Shown piece by piece: positions 22,967-32,800 of a DNA stretch of 64,000 bases. Position 1 is the first letter of the stretch. Each line of letters opens with the position of its first letter. The DNA lies in NCBI GenBank assembly GCA_030704615.1, contig CM060731.1, forward strand, positions 33,790,001 through 33,854,000, written 5' to 3'. Both the position numbers and the translations under genes were made by a program. The notes beneath the pieces were generated by a model, which was not told the origin of the DNA, did no database searches, and saw only the letters and a program-made list of their open reading frames with translations. This stretch comes from Takakia lepidozioides. Taxonomy: Eukaryota; Streptophyta; Takakiopsida; Takakiales; Takakiaceae.

Positions 22967-23608
22967 TCCAAATTTCTGTTGGAGTGTGTTGCGAACTTGC
23001 GGGAAAATCTGAGACATAGGGGTTCAGATTTGATCATCAGAATTGGAAAACCAGAGGAAGTGAGTGTGAAATTGGTCCAGTCTGTTGGGGCAGATGCCTT
23101 GTATGCACACCAGGAAGTCACTTTTGAAGAGCTTCAGGCGGAGGGGAAAGTATCAGCTGCATTGAAAGACCAAGGCGTGGAGGCCAAGTACTTCTGGGGT
23201 AGCACACTGTTCCACATTGATGGTCTACCCTTCAAGCTGGATGAGATGCCATCCAATTATGGTGGGTTCCGCGAGAAGGTAAAAAGTGTTTGTGTGCGGG
23301 ACACCGTTGATGCACCGCAGCATCTGAAGGGCTTGCCAGTCCGTGGTGGTGTGAAGCCTGGTGACATTCCTTCCCTTCTGGAGTTTGGGTTGAGCCCTCT
23401 AGCAACGATGCGACAGGACAATCGGGCAGCAGGGGGAGCATTGCTGGTCGAGGGGAGGATGGAAGCCATGAAGCGGCTCCAAAGGTTTGCATTGGAAGCT
23501 CCAGGGCAAGCACCTGGCAAAACCAAAGTTATCAGCAGTTCAAAGCCAACAATAATCGGAAATCCAGGGAATCTGTTAGAACTACATGGACGTGTTGGGA
23601 ACTCGTAG
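22967..23608 (+). pseudogene. Captured CRY-DASH / photolyase N-terminal domain fragment (copy A)
   Basis: The frame reads KFLLECVANLRENLRHRGSD, LIIRIGKPEEV, ALYAHQEVTFEEL, KYFWGSTLFHIDGLPF, PSNYGGFREKV and GDIPSLLEFGLSPL, the order of the alpha/beta antenna-binding domain of cryptochrome-DASH. The FAD-binding half is absent; the frame ends at 23606-23608. Compared with the copy at 54320 it starts later and has two compensating indels at 23450-23465 (LVEGRMEA against LVGGEDEA). It lies in sense orientation between the 5' repeat and gag. Full CRY-DASH repairs UV dimers in single-stranded DNA; this fragment cannot. Confidence 0.85.
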
Positions 23609-23654
23609 ATGACTTGGGAGCAGTTTTTTTAATGGCGAGAACGTTTTGGTGTTA

Positions 23655-23692
23655 AAAATAAATAAATAAATAAATAAATAAAAACCTTTGAT
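23655..23692. repeat. (AAAT)n microsatellite
   Basis: About seven AAAT units follow the CRY-DASH fragment. The second retroelement copy has a plain run of about 22 A at the same place (55078-55099), so the tract has changed since the copies split. It could mark an old poly(A) tail of a captured transcript. Confidence 0.85.
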
Positions 23693-23939
23693 CTAATTTA
23701 AATGATTTAGAGCCTAATTGGTCATATCTTTGTCAAATGGACTATGTTTGACTCAGTGTTTGGGGGGATAGCTGCAGAAAGGGGAAATCTACCTATCTAA
23801 ATCTGGTTTCTGTTTTTGGGACTCTGCTAAAAATCTATGGAATTTTTAGAGTGTGAGTGTGCCATGAAAGATCCACAATCCTGTTTCTAGAACTTGTGCT
23901 GGTCTATATTAGAGACAAATCTGTGGATGTACTCCTTGT

Positions 23940-24689
23940 ATGGCTGGGGGAAATGAGGACGTCGTTGAAGGGCAGGTCTCTTCTCTTAGCCTGTGCACCA
24001 AAGGGGACAAGATTTATGTTTCCCAAGGAACTCAGACTGATTTGAGTGGAGAACAGTTGGACGAGTTGATTGCATACTGGGAGTCAGGCATTAGCAGTAG
24101 ACAACAGACTGCTGTAGTTGGCATTGAGGGCCTCAATATCGCCTTGGACAGTCAGAACTCTGTTGGAGCCAGCAGTTCTGCAGCTGTAGGTGAAATACCA
24201 AAGTGGGTGAAAGCTAGGCTTGGAACACAGCCAAAGACAGCCCCGGGGACCAAGGTGTTCAGCCACAAGGCCGTGGTGTACTGGAGCAGAGGAGCAGGAG
24301 CTACACAAGTTTGTGCAATCAGACACGGTTGCAGCCGGATACGCTCTGCACAGGGCAACCACGAGCGGGGGTTCATCAGCAATGACATGTTTGTTGTGCG
24401 TGAAGGAGATGCAGTCATTCGCAATGAGGACACCCGCAACCGTCTCAAAGCTTTCGAGTTGAGAGACTATCAGACCCTACCTTTGTTTTCTTTATTGTTT
24501 AGTGAGCGGGAGATAGCAGAGTATTGCTTTGTCTCTACCTGGCAGAAAGAGGAGGAGGGTTGGTTAGAGCGAGCTACTGTAGCTTGGGACAAGGTTAGTG
24601 GCAGGTTTCTGGACATAGATATACCTCCTACACCTTACCATCAAGCAGAGCGAGGCACTTTGAGAGAAGTCTGGAAGTTGATAGCATAG
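23940..24689 (+). CDS. Conserved leader ORF of unknown function (249 aa)
   Basis: An ATG-initiated frame of 249 codons, present in both retroelement copies at the same place with high similarity (copy B has a TAG at 55957 where this one has CAG). Visible features: an acidic N-terminus, GTQTDLSGEQLDELIAYWES (a helix-like segment), a middle region rich in Arg and Gly, and a charged C-terminal part (WQKEEEGWLERATVAWDKV). No family recognised. It could be a captured exon set like the pieces before it, or an extra retroelement protein. Confidence 0.45.
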   Translation: MAGGNEDVVEGQVSSLSLCTKGDKIYVSQGTQTDLSGEQLDELIAYWESGISSRQQTAVVGIEGLNIALDSQNSVGASSSAAVGEIPKWVKARLGTQPKTAPGTKVFSHKAVVYWSRGAGATQVCAIRHGCSRIRSAQGNHERGFISNDMFVVREGDAVIRNEDTRNRLKAFELRDYQTLPLFSLLFSEREIAEYCFVSTWQKEEEGWLERATVAWDKVSGRFLDIDIPPTPYHQAERGTLREVWKLIA

Positions 24690-25208
24690 ATCAGGATTAG
24701 ATCTTGCTTGGGCGGGCTTCTATTCTTCCCCTCCATCTCTGTACTATTTTCATTACCTTGTACTCGTAGTTGCCAAAGCCTCTCTTGGTGGAGGCCAGTC
24801 AGTCCGGGGTTTTGGGCTGGGATATTCTGCAGGATCAGCGTTGCTGCTGGATTTTGGTGTGGGGGTGTTGATGTTTTGATTTCTTGTGTTTGGATCCCCC
24901 CCAACACCTGCATGCTTGACTGTGCGCCATGTTGGTTTTGTGTGGGCGCTTGCTTTCATAGGGATTAGGCCGGATTTGATCACCGGTCAATCCTAGAGTA
25001 TGCTGTCGGTGGTGAGGCTGGAGTGATGACCAGCAAGACCACCAGTGTTTCTTCTATGGTGAGGCTGGGTTGATGACCAGCCAACCATAGGAGTTCTTGC
25101 GGTGGATGCAGGTGCAGGTGCCCTGAGCCATTGGGATATGACCCTTAGACTGCAACAGGTGCCCACCCGTGTCACTATTAGATTAGTACTAGAGCCTTAT
25201 AGTGTCAC
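24690..25208 (+). other. Leader before gag with a short direct repeat
   Basis: Two near-copies of GGTGAGGCTGG(A/G)(G/T)TGATGACCAGC lie at about 25011 and 25059. An in-frame TAG at 25200-25202 sits three codons before the gag frame opens. No promoter or primer site is recognised. Confidence 0.45.
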
Positions 25209-27797
25209 GTGGAGGAGGTGCACATTGTGAGTGTCATTACGGAGTTATCCAAGGGTTTTGAGGGGAGTACGGCTACAAGCAGTAACAGTGAGAGTGGGTT
25301 CACAAGACGAGGTATTCGGTTCAGACCACCTTCACCGCCACCCTCAACTACTATAGAGTCAGACACAGACTCGGAGGCTTCATCAACAGGTGTGCACTTT
25401 CATTCGCCATTGTTGTGGGACGACATGGAGGAGATGTATGGAGCTACCAAGGGGCCTCGTAGGTACTCTGGAGCTGTGGGCACAATCGAGTTGGATGACT
25501 TTATCCAGGAGTTCGACAGCTGGTGTGATTTGCAGCAGATGCGCAATCCACAGCTATTCACCCCATTCATGGCGTGGAAGGGACTGTTCCAGCATTTGGA
25601 AGGCCCGCCTATGGACGATTACCACGAGTTCAGGCGAGGACATGAAGCAGAGATTGAGGAGTGGAGGATGTATTGGTCACCTGACTACGTCTCCATTACT
25701 CGAGGCACGACGCGACCAGTAGCTGCATCAGTACCAATAGCTCCCACTACCAGCACTAGTAGTGGAGCAAGTAGTGCTGGTACTTCTGTAGGTGGTACCA
25801 GTTCAAAAGGTGCTACTACTCCTCCTGCCACGACTACAACACATGTGCCTAGATTCAACCCGGTGGTGGAGTTCTTCCAGGAGTTGCGGAGGAACTACCA
25901 AGGTGTACGGACAGAGAAGCTGCGAAGTTTGCAAGACTTCCAGCGCAAACCCAGTGAGAGCCTGCGAGAGGCGTACACTCGTATGAGGCGCTTGATAAGT
26001 GTGACCCAAGGGGTTACTGAAGCTCAGGCAATCCAGTTTTGGTATGGAATTCTGGACAAGGAGCTCAAGAGAAGGGTGCGAGATGCAACCCTGTTACAAG
26101 CAGCCCAACCCACATTAGCAGATGTGTTTCTGCTGGCTGAGCGGATTGAGCTCAACATGGTGGAGGAGCGAGTTGTTACAATTGGATTTGGCAAGGACAT
26201 GCCTACGGGGCACAGCTGTCAGCCCACAGGCACAAGGGACTGCCCAACAGCGTGGTCAGGGGGGCAAGGTTGCCCAGCCCAAGTTCCATGGAGCTTACAG
26301 GGGACCTCAGGTGCAGAGGCCCGTGGCATCTTTTGCAGGCCAACAGCAACCAGGGTGATATGTTGGACATGTGGAGGACCCCATGTCAAAAGAGATTGCC
26401 CAGAGAATGGCAGAAGGCCGGCACAAGCACAGCCTGCACAGTTGCAGTGTGGGCATTGTGGCAAGTATGGGCATGGAGATGCCCAGTGTTATGACTTGCA
26501 TCCTGAGTTGCGCCCAGGCCAGTTCCAAGGGAACAATGGTGGCCGGGGGCGAGGTGGACCAGCCCAAAGAGGACGAGGTGGTCGGGCACGAGGTGCAGGC
26601 CAAGGGCAAGCTCCACATGGCCAAGGACGCGGAGGTCAGGGTGTTGACCAAGGCATGGCCAATCGGCTTCAGCAGCTAGAGCAGAGGCTCGCTGCCATGG
26701 CTATAGCTCAGGCGGTACCGGCTCCCAGGCGGGATGGTCCACCTCCTGCTCCTGAGGGAGGAGATATGGGAGGCATGGGATTCATGTGCGGAGCAGCACT
26801 ACCACTAGAGCAGGTGGAGTCTGCTGCAGCCGTGACTCGAGGAGCAGCACGAGTTCCTGAGCCACGAGGTGCAGAGGTGGAGTTGGATCCACAACGTGGG
26901 GAGGCAAGCCGTCAGGCGAGGCTGCCTCAGTCATTCACCTTGGCGGAGACAGTGTCAACGCCATCCATGGCACCTAGTTCTCGCCCGACTGTTACCGAGG
27001 CGGAGGTTACTATGCCATTGGGGAGAGCTACACGTGCAGCACTGACACCTGCTACCAAGGCTAGTGCAGCCGGTGTGTTATTGGGGGCAGCCACCTCTGT
27101 GTGTCAAGCCCCACTGTTCTCGGCAACCATGATTGCGACGCCGGGGGTGAGACCAGCTGCAGTGTTCAGACTAGCAGCAACTCTCTGTGAGAGTGGGGAG
27201 GTCACTTCATCTTCTGCGGAGTTAGTGGAAGGTATAGTGGCAGAGGGATCCTCGGATTTGAGGGTCAAGACTGCCACGGCTGCGCCATGGCAAGTTGCAG
27301 CTGCCAGGTTGACGGAGCTGCCAGCTAGGCCAGCCATTGAGCGCGCCATGGTGACACCTGGAGTTGTCTTGTTAGACAACCAGGGAGGCATTTTCACTTT
27401 GAGTGGACCGGCAGGCAAGAAGTACCGGCCACTGCGGGTCTTGTTGGACTCAGGAGCTCAGCCACTGATGTTGGGCAGAGCTGCTATTGCAGGTTTGGGC
27501 CTCATGGAGGCGGATATGGAGCCTTGTCCTTTCCAGATACAGACATCTCTGGGAGGATCAGAGCAGGCTCGCGGCATGACACGGCATCAGTTGGCTATTA
27601 GACTGCAGCCGGATCATCCTGTAGATGGCTCAGTGATGCGAGCCAAGGCCATTGTGACAGACGCGGTCTCTTACGATGTCCTCGTTGGTGGGGCAGTGTT
27701 ATACCCCATTGGCTTCACCCTGGATTTCTGGGAGGAGTCAGCATCCTACAGGCCTGGATGGCAGTCAGGGATGGTCGCCGTGCACAGCTCCCTGTGA
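25209..27797 (+). CDS. Retroelement Gag-protease (copy A)
   Basis: 862-codon frame. The first ATG is at 25425 (residue 73), just before the gag core (ELDDFIQEFDSWCDLQQM); the frame is open upstream only to 25203, so initiation is at that ATG or at a non-ATG codon. Order: gag helices, retrotransposon-gag core (LRSLQDFQRKPSESLREAYT, about residues 237-310), zinc knuckle CWTCGGPHVKRDC (26361-26399), knuckle CGHCGKYGHGDAQC, Gly/Arg-rich nucleic-acid-binding stretch, Ala/Thr-rich linker, and an aspartic protease with VLLDSGAQPLMLG (catalytic Asp codon 27447-27449). Against copy B, residues between about 26202 and 26357 are out of frame owing to a 2-base and a 1-base loss that compensate. A further G missing near 27770 ends the frame; in copy B the protease runs on into the methyltransferase part. 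Confidence 0.9.
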   Translation: MEEVHIVSVITELSKGFEGSTATSSNSESGFTRRGIRFRPPSPPPSTTIESDTDSEASSTGVHFHSPLLWDDMEEMYGATKGPRRYSGAVGTIELDDFIQEFDSWCDLQQMRNPQLFTPFMAWKGLFQHLEGPPMDDYHEFRRGHEAEIEEWRMYWSPDYVSITRGTTRPVAASVPIAPTTSTSSGASSAGTSVGGTSSKGATTPPATTTTHVPRFNPVVEFFQELRRNYQGVRTEKLRSLQDFQRKPSESLREAYTRMRRLISVTQGVTEAQAIQFWYGILDKELKRRVRDATLLQAAQPTLADVFLLAERIELNMVEERVVTIGFGKDMPTGHSCQPTGTRDCPTAWSGGQGCPAQVPWSLQGTSGAEARGIFCRPTATRVICWTCGGPHVKRDCPENGRRPAQAQPAQLQCGHCGKYGHGDAQCYDLHPELRPGQFQGNNGGRGRGGPAQRGRGGRARGAGQGQAPHGQGRGGQGVDQGMANRLQQLEQRLAAMAIAQAVPAPRRDGPPPAPEGGDMGGMGFMCGAALPLEQVESAAAVTRGAARVPEPRGAEVELDPQRGEASRQARLPQSFTLAETVSTPSMAPSSRPTVTEAEVTMPLGRATRAALTPATKASAAGVLLGAATSVCQAPLFSATMIATPGVRPAAVFRLAATLCESGEVTSSSAELVEGIVAEGSSDLRVKTATAAPWQVAAARLTELPARPAIERAMVTPGVVLLDNQGGIFTLSGPAGKKYRPLRVLLDSGAQPLMLGRAAIAGLGLMEADMEPCPFQIQTSLGGSEQARGMTRHQLAIRLQPDHPVDGSVMRAKAIVTDAVSYDVLVGGAVLYPIGFTLDFWEESASYRPGWQSGMVAVHSSL

Positions 27798-29407
27798 CAT
27801 TCATTGGGGGTATTGCAGCTGCCCAACGGGGCAAGATGCCAACACTAGCCGCCTTCACAGCTGCAGTTAGTTGGCCTGGAGAGTTGCTGGAAGGCAATGC
27901 CCATGCAGAGGATGTGCCACCTCCAGCAGAGCAGGATGACATGCATGGTACGGCGGAGTTGCCTGCCATGGTTGCTCACACTCCGTTGTGGGGTACGAGC
28001 AAGGATTTGCAGCAAGCTGCTGATGGACGGGTGCAACAAGCCTGGGTAGAAGCTTTTGTACCGTCAGGAGAGGAGGAGAGTGCGGTGATTGCACCAGGGC
28101 CACCTCAGTTGTCGCCATTGGACACCACACCTCTTGTGTGGCAGCGGCCGGATGAAGGCATTTGCCTTCTGGACTTGTTTGGCGGGATCAGCACCGGATT
28201 GGCTGCTGTGCTACAGGCAGGTGTGCGGGTAAGGCGTTACCTGTATGTGGAGAGGGATGAGACTGCACGACGCGTCTCACTGCGCCATGTGGCTCAGTTG
28301 GTACAGCAGTACCCTGACTTGTTGCCTGTGTCTGCAGTTCGTGGATACCAACAAGCCTTGCCAGCAGACATTTCCTTGTTGGGGGCGCAAGATTTGGAGC
28401 AGGTTGGCTCCATTGATCTGATAGTGGCAGGTTGGCCCTGCCAAGGGCATTCATCAGCCGGGCATGGCAATGGATTGCGAGACTCGAGGACGGGTCTGTT
28501 TTGGGAGATGGTGCGGATTTTGCGCTGCTTGCAGCTTCATCAAGCTGTATCTCCAGCATACATCTTGGAGAATGTACCACTGATGGGTGATTCTCGGGCC
28601 AGGGTGATGGCCAGTGTGCATCAAGTCCGGTCGTGGCTTGGGTCAGCAGTATTGCTGGATGCAGCTGCAGTGGGGTCACGGGCTCATCGTCCACGACTAT
28701 GGTGGACTAACTTGATGCCACCCGCACTGCTCAAGCGTGCATTTGATGGGGTGCAACGGCCAGCACACCTCACCGTGGATGGCATTTTGGACACAGGAAG
28801 GCAGTCTCAACGTGTGAGACACGATGACCGTTCGCCTTTGGCAGTGGTCAACAGGGTGGGTCAACCACGAGCAGCATTACCTACACTGCTCAGCTTCCCA
28901 GGATCCCATGCTTTTCGGGATGGTGGACCTGGCCTCCTGTGGGATGCTCAGTTGCAGCAGTTAGTGGAGCCTAATGCCGACGAGCGAGAGCGGGCTATGG
29001 GGTTTTCCACTGGGACCACGGCGGTGCCTTCTCTTTCTGAGGCATCACGTCGTCAGGTGTTGGGGCAAGCAATGGATCTCAATTGCTTGACCTGGATTGT
29101 CAGCTTGGCTATGGCTGAGCAACGTAGAGTGCGGAGTGCACTTCCCTTGACGGTCTCTCTGCCTACCGAGACGGTACAGGCAGCGAGTGGGGGCGAGCCG
29201 GTGAGGACCACGAGGTGTAGACATCCATGGCACACGTGGGAGGTGCTCGAGGTTCAGAGGGAGTTGGCAGCAAAGGCAGCTGTGATGGATGAGGTTGGGG
29301 ATTCTTCTCGGGATGAGGAGGTTCTCAATGATGAGATGATGGGGCAGGATGAGGCCTTGTCATTGACTGAGCAGGAAGGGGGTACTGCTCAAGAGGTTGC
29401 AGCATAG
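27758..29407 (+). CDS. Retroelement C5-cytosine DNA methyltransferase domain (copy A)
   Basis: 549 codons. Motif I LLDLFGGISTGLAAVLQAG; motif IV DLIVAGWPCQGHSSAGHGNG with the catalytic Cys codon at 28439-28441; motif VI YILENVPLMG (Glu-Asn-Val); motif VIII-like SRAHRPRLWWTNL; motifs IX/X RERAMGFSTG and RRQVLGQAMDLN. The SAM- and target-cytosine-handling motifs are all present in the un-permuted order, and the SRAHRPRLWW type resembles DNMT3/DRM-class enzymes. The enzyme would methylate cytosine C5 using SAM. The ORF probably belongs to one Gag-protease-methyltransferase polyprotein: copy B reads through the junction where this copy lacks one G. The 3' 70 codons are acidic. It ends at the UAG preceding pol. 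Confidence 0.92.
   Translation: MAVRDGRRAQLPVTFIGGIAAAQRGKMPTLAAFTAAVSWPGELLEGNAHAEDVPPPAEQDDMHGTAELPAMVAHTPLWGTSKDLQQAADGRVQQAWVEAFVPSGEEESAVIAPGPPQLSPLDTTPLVWQRPDEGICLLDLFGGISTGLAAVLQAGVRVRRYLYVERDETARRVSLRHVAQLVQQYPDLLPVSAVRGYQQALPADISLLGAQDLEQVGSIDLIVAGWPCQGHSSAGHGNGLRDSRTGLFWEMVRILRCLQLHQAVSPAYILENVPLMGDSRARVMASVHQVRSWLGSAVLLDAAAVGSRAHRPRLWWTNLMPPALLKRAFDGVQRPAHLTVDGILDTGRQSQRVRHDDRSPLAVVNRVGQPRAALPTLLSFPGSHAFRDGGPGLLWDAQLQQLVEPNADERERAMGFSTGTTAVPSLSEASRRQVLGQAMDLNCLTWIVSLAMAEQRRVRSALPLTVSLPTETVQAASGGEPVRTTRCRHPWHTWEVLEVQRELAAKAAVMDEVGDSSRDEEVLNDEMMGQDEALSLTEQEGGTAQEVAA
29405..29407 (+). promoter_or_regulatory. Possible UAG readthrough site between methyltransferase and pol
   Basis: The single TAG is followed directly by CAA and then an open frame in the same phase up to reverse transcriptase (54 codons to 29567, no stop). 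UAG-CAA resembles known readthrough contexts. The first in-frame ATG after it lies inside the reverse transcriptase (YSDMERS), so independent initiation would lose the N-terminus. The TAG-CAA-CCA is identical in copy B (60799). Confidence 0.55.
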
Positions 29408-32400
29408 CAACCACGGGACGCGTCCTCTACCTCTAAGCCCACTGGACTTAAGGTTGCAGTTACGGAGGACAATTGGGAGCCTGACATTGGACCCATTGTC
29501 ACCGGAGGAGAGAGACGACGTATACGGCGGTTCCTGAGGGCTTACAGGAATTGCTTTGCCTTCAGTTTGAAGGACTTGGGAGCACTGAAGGGTCAAGAGA
29601 TCCGTATTGAGTTGGCCACTGACACGCCAATCTTTCGGAGACCCTATAGATACAGTGACATGGAGAGGTCTTTGATTCAGATGAGGACTCAAGATCTCTG
29701 GGAGGCAGGTTTGGTGGAGCTCTCTGGTGGAGAGTATGCTTCAACCACAGTGATGCCAGCTAAGAAGGATGTCTATGGCAATTGGACGGAGAGACGTATG
29801 TGCGGTGATTACCGGCCTGTAAATCGTCAGACCAAGTCCGATAGGTATGCCATGCCAACACCAGAGGAGATCTTTGATGCCATTGGGCATTCCAAGGTCT
29901 TTAGCACGTTGGATTTACGATCCGGATATCACCAGTTGCCGATCAAGGAGGCGGATAAGCAAAAGACGGCATTCTGGGGGATCAATGAGCACGGGAAGGA
30001 TTGCCTATACCAGTGGCGGTTCTTACCATTTGGGCTTAAAAACGCTCCCGCTGAGTTTCAAAGAGTCATGGACAGGATTCTAGCAGGGGTGGAGTTTGCT
30101 CGGTGCTACATAGATGACATCATCATCTTTAGTGCTACGGTGGAGGAGCATGAGAGACACCTTCAGGGGTATTTGAGCGCTTGAGGACGCACGGATTGAA
30201 GTTACATCCGGGCAAGTGCAAGTTTTTCCACAACCAGATTGAGTATCTGGGTCACATGATATATCCTGGAGGATTGGGGGTACAGCAGACTAAGGTAGAG
30301 TCCATTGCACAGGTTCCACGCCCCACGGATGTGAGCCGAGTTCGAGCTTTCATGGGGTTAGCAAACTATTACAGACGGTTTGTTAAGGGATTTAGTGCCA
30401 TTGCAAAGGCTCTAACCAAGCTGACCAAGGTGGACCAGGAGTGGCAGTGGGAAGATGAGCAAGAACAAGCTTTTCAAGAGCTCAAGGCGAGGTTGACCTC
30501 GGCGCCCATCTTGAGACGACCTATCAGGGGGCGTCCTTTTCAGCTGCATACAGATTGGAGCATGCTGGGGCTTGGAGCGGTGCTCACACAGGTGGATGAT
30601 GAGGGAAGAGAGTTCGTAGTGGCTTATGCTAGCCGCTCGAACAATGCTGCAGAGTCTAAGTATAGCTCATATGAGGGAGAATGCTTAGCTGCAGTGTGGG
30701 CCGTGGCACACTTCAGGTGCTATCTATACGGCAATCTCTTCACCCTTGTCACGGATCACCAACCACTCAAGTGGTTGATGGAGTCAGACAAGCTTACGGG
30801 GAAGCTTGCACGGTGGGCACTCATCCTTCAAGAGTATGACTTTCAGGTGGTGCATCGACCGGGTTTGGTCAATCGAAATGCAGATGGGTTGAGTCGCAAT
30901 CCATGCACGAGCCAGCAGGATGACACTGGAGCTCGGTGGCATGGTGAGACGGACGAGGAGATGGTGCCCGGATGGCATGCATCTGCATTTCTGTGTATCT
31001 TGGCAGCGGAAGGCCAGGTTGGACCTACAACAGGGATGACTGTAGATCAAGTGTCTGAGGACCCTGAGGCCAGCAATGAGCAGGGTGGCGCCAAAGATAT
31101 ACATGAGGATTCAGTTGTGTTGGACTACCTCCGCAGTGGAGACACGGCAGCCACTATGACTGCCAAGGAGAGGGATCGGATCCTACAACGAGCCAAGAGG
31201 TTCAGGTGGGAGGGGACACACCTGCTCCGAGTGTGGGAGGATGGTCGAGTGAGGATTGTGCCTCACCCAACACAGCGGGCACGGTTAGTGCGGCATGCCC
31301 ATGAGGAGTTGGGGCATTTTGGGGTGCGACGCACTCATAGTCTACTGCAGGGGCAGTATTGGTGGCGTGGTATGCACACAGAGGTGCAACAATTTGTGGC
31401 TAGGTGCATGGTGTGTGACAGGGTGCGTGCTTCATTCAACGCCCCTACTCCACAATTGCACCCTCTTCCGATCATGGGATTGGGCTACAGGTGGAGTCTT
31501 GACTTCGCAGGGCCGTTGCCACTGACCATGCGCCACAACAAGTACGTGTTGGTGATGGTGGAGCACTTCTCCAAGTGGATTGAATTGGTTCCATTGCCTG
31601 ATAAGGCTAGTGAGGGAGCTGCGTATGCATTCCTGGATTGTGTGCTTAGCCGATTCGGTGCTCCAGCTGAGGTACTCACGGACCAAGGGAGAGAGTTCTT
31701 GGGGGAGTTTCAGGCTTTGTGTGACAAGGCCTTGATAGACCACCGCACCACTTCTCGGGATCATCCTGAAGCCGATGGCTTGGCAGAGAGAGTTGTTCAG
31801 ACAGTAAAGAGGGGTTTGCGCAAGTATGGCTTGCAGAAGGGACACCTAGGAGATTGGGACCTTCAGTTACCCTGGTTAGCCATGGGCTACAGGTTCAGCA
31901 AGCAAGCATCACTTGCCTCCTTCTCACCATACTTTCTTCTCTTTGGCCGAGAGCCGGATTTGCCTACATCCATTCGCAGAGAAGCTGCTACAGTTCTTAA
32001 CCTTGACGATCCGGACGTGTGGGCACGTGCATGTGAGCAGCGTGCAGAGTTGTTCAAGAGAGTCATGCCCATGGCTTTCGAGAACCTTGCCATTGCACAA
32101 CACCATGATACGTTGAGGTATGCTACCATACGTGGTGGGGGCTATCGTCCTGGGGTTCGGAGATTCAACCCTGGTGACTATGTCTATCTGCAGCAGACTG
32201 CTCCTACGACCCTGGATGTGACTGCAGGACGTGTTATTTTGAGGGTTCGAGAGGTCTTGCCCTCAGGCGTCTTGGTCTTGGAGGGTCGGGATGGCATAAC
32301 TTGGAAGGACCATGTGCGTAATTGTGCGCCATGTCACCTTCCGAATGTCGATGGCAGGATTGACCCAAACCTGGCAGTGGTATCTGCAGGTTTGAGGTGC

Positions 32401-32541
32401 ATGTTGTGTGGGTCTGCTAAAGGGGCAGCCACCATGCTGGTGTGCGATCGATGCTCTAGAGGTTGGCATATGGGATGCTTGACTCCACCTCTTGAGATGG
32501 TTCCGGATGGGGATTGGTTATGTCCACATTGCATTGGATAG
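29408..32541 (+). CDS. Retroelement Pol: RT, RNase H, integrase, PHD finger (copy A)
   Basis: Reverse transcriptase: RMCGDYRPVNRQT, FSTLDLRSGYHQLPI, FLPFGLKNAPAEFQRVMD, catalytic YIDD at 30107-30118. RNase H: HTDWSMLGLGAVL, YEGECLAAVWAV, VTDHQPLKWL, NRNADGLSR. Integrase: H-H-C-C zinc module (HEELGHFGVRRTHSL, CMVCDRV), catalytic core WSLDFAGPL, VLTDQGREFLGEF and DGLAERVVQ carrying the D, D, E residues. The end, where chromoviruses have a chromodomain, is a PHD finger: CMLCGSAKGAATMLVCDRC, then WHMGCL and WLCPHC (C4HC3), 32398-32538. Gene order RT-RH-IN is Ty3/gypsy. A G missing near 30168 splits the frame (four G here, five in copy B). Confidence 0.92.
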
Positions 32542-32800
32542 TGGGAGTGGATACAACCATGGAAGGCTAACAAGAAACGCAAGGCCCAGCTACTAGGAGA
32601 CCTTGAACACACGAGGTCCTGGCTCAAGTTCACAGATTGCAAGATGGCGACTAACGATGGGGCTACTCTTGTACCCGGCCTCTTGGTCTATAGAGTTTGA
32701 GTACAATAGGGACAGTGATAGAGGACTTAGTACGGCTGTGGCTATTACATCTTGTAGCTATCTGGAGGTAGAGGGACCTATCCACCAGCTAGGGGGGCGA
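32542..32800 (+). promoter_or_regulatory. Retroelement 3' untranslated region with polypurine tract
   Basis: Non-coding; ends in AGGGGGGCGA (32791-32800) directly before repeat B1, which is a plausible polypurine tract for plus-strand priming. If so, the reverse-transcribed terminal repeat would start at B1, not at A2. Confidence 0.55.

Noticed and set aside
25009-25095. Direct repeats before gag as an internal LTR or primer-binding site
   Set aside because: Only about 25 bp long, with no counterpart at the 3' side and no match to a tRNA 3' end.
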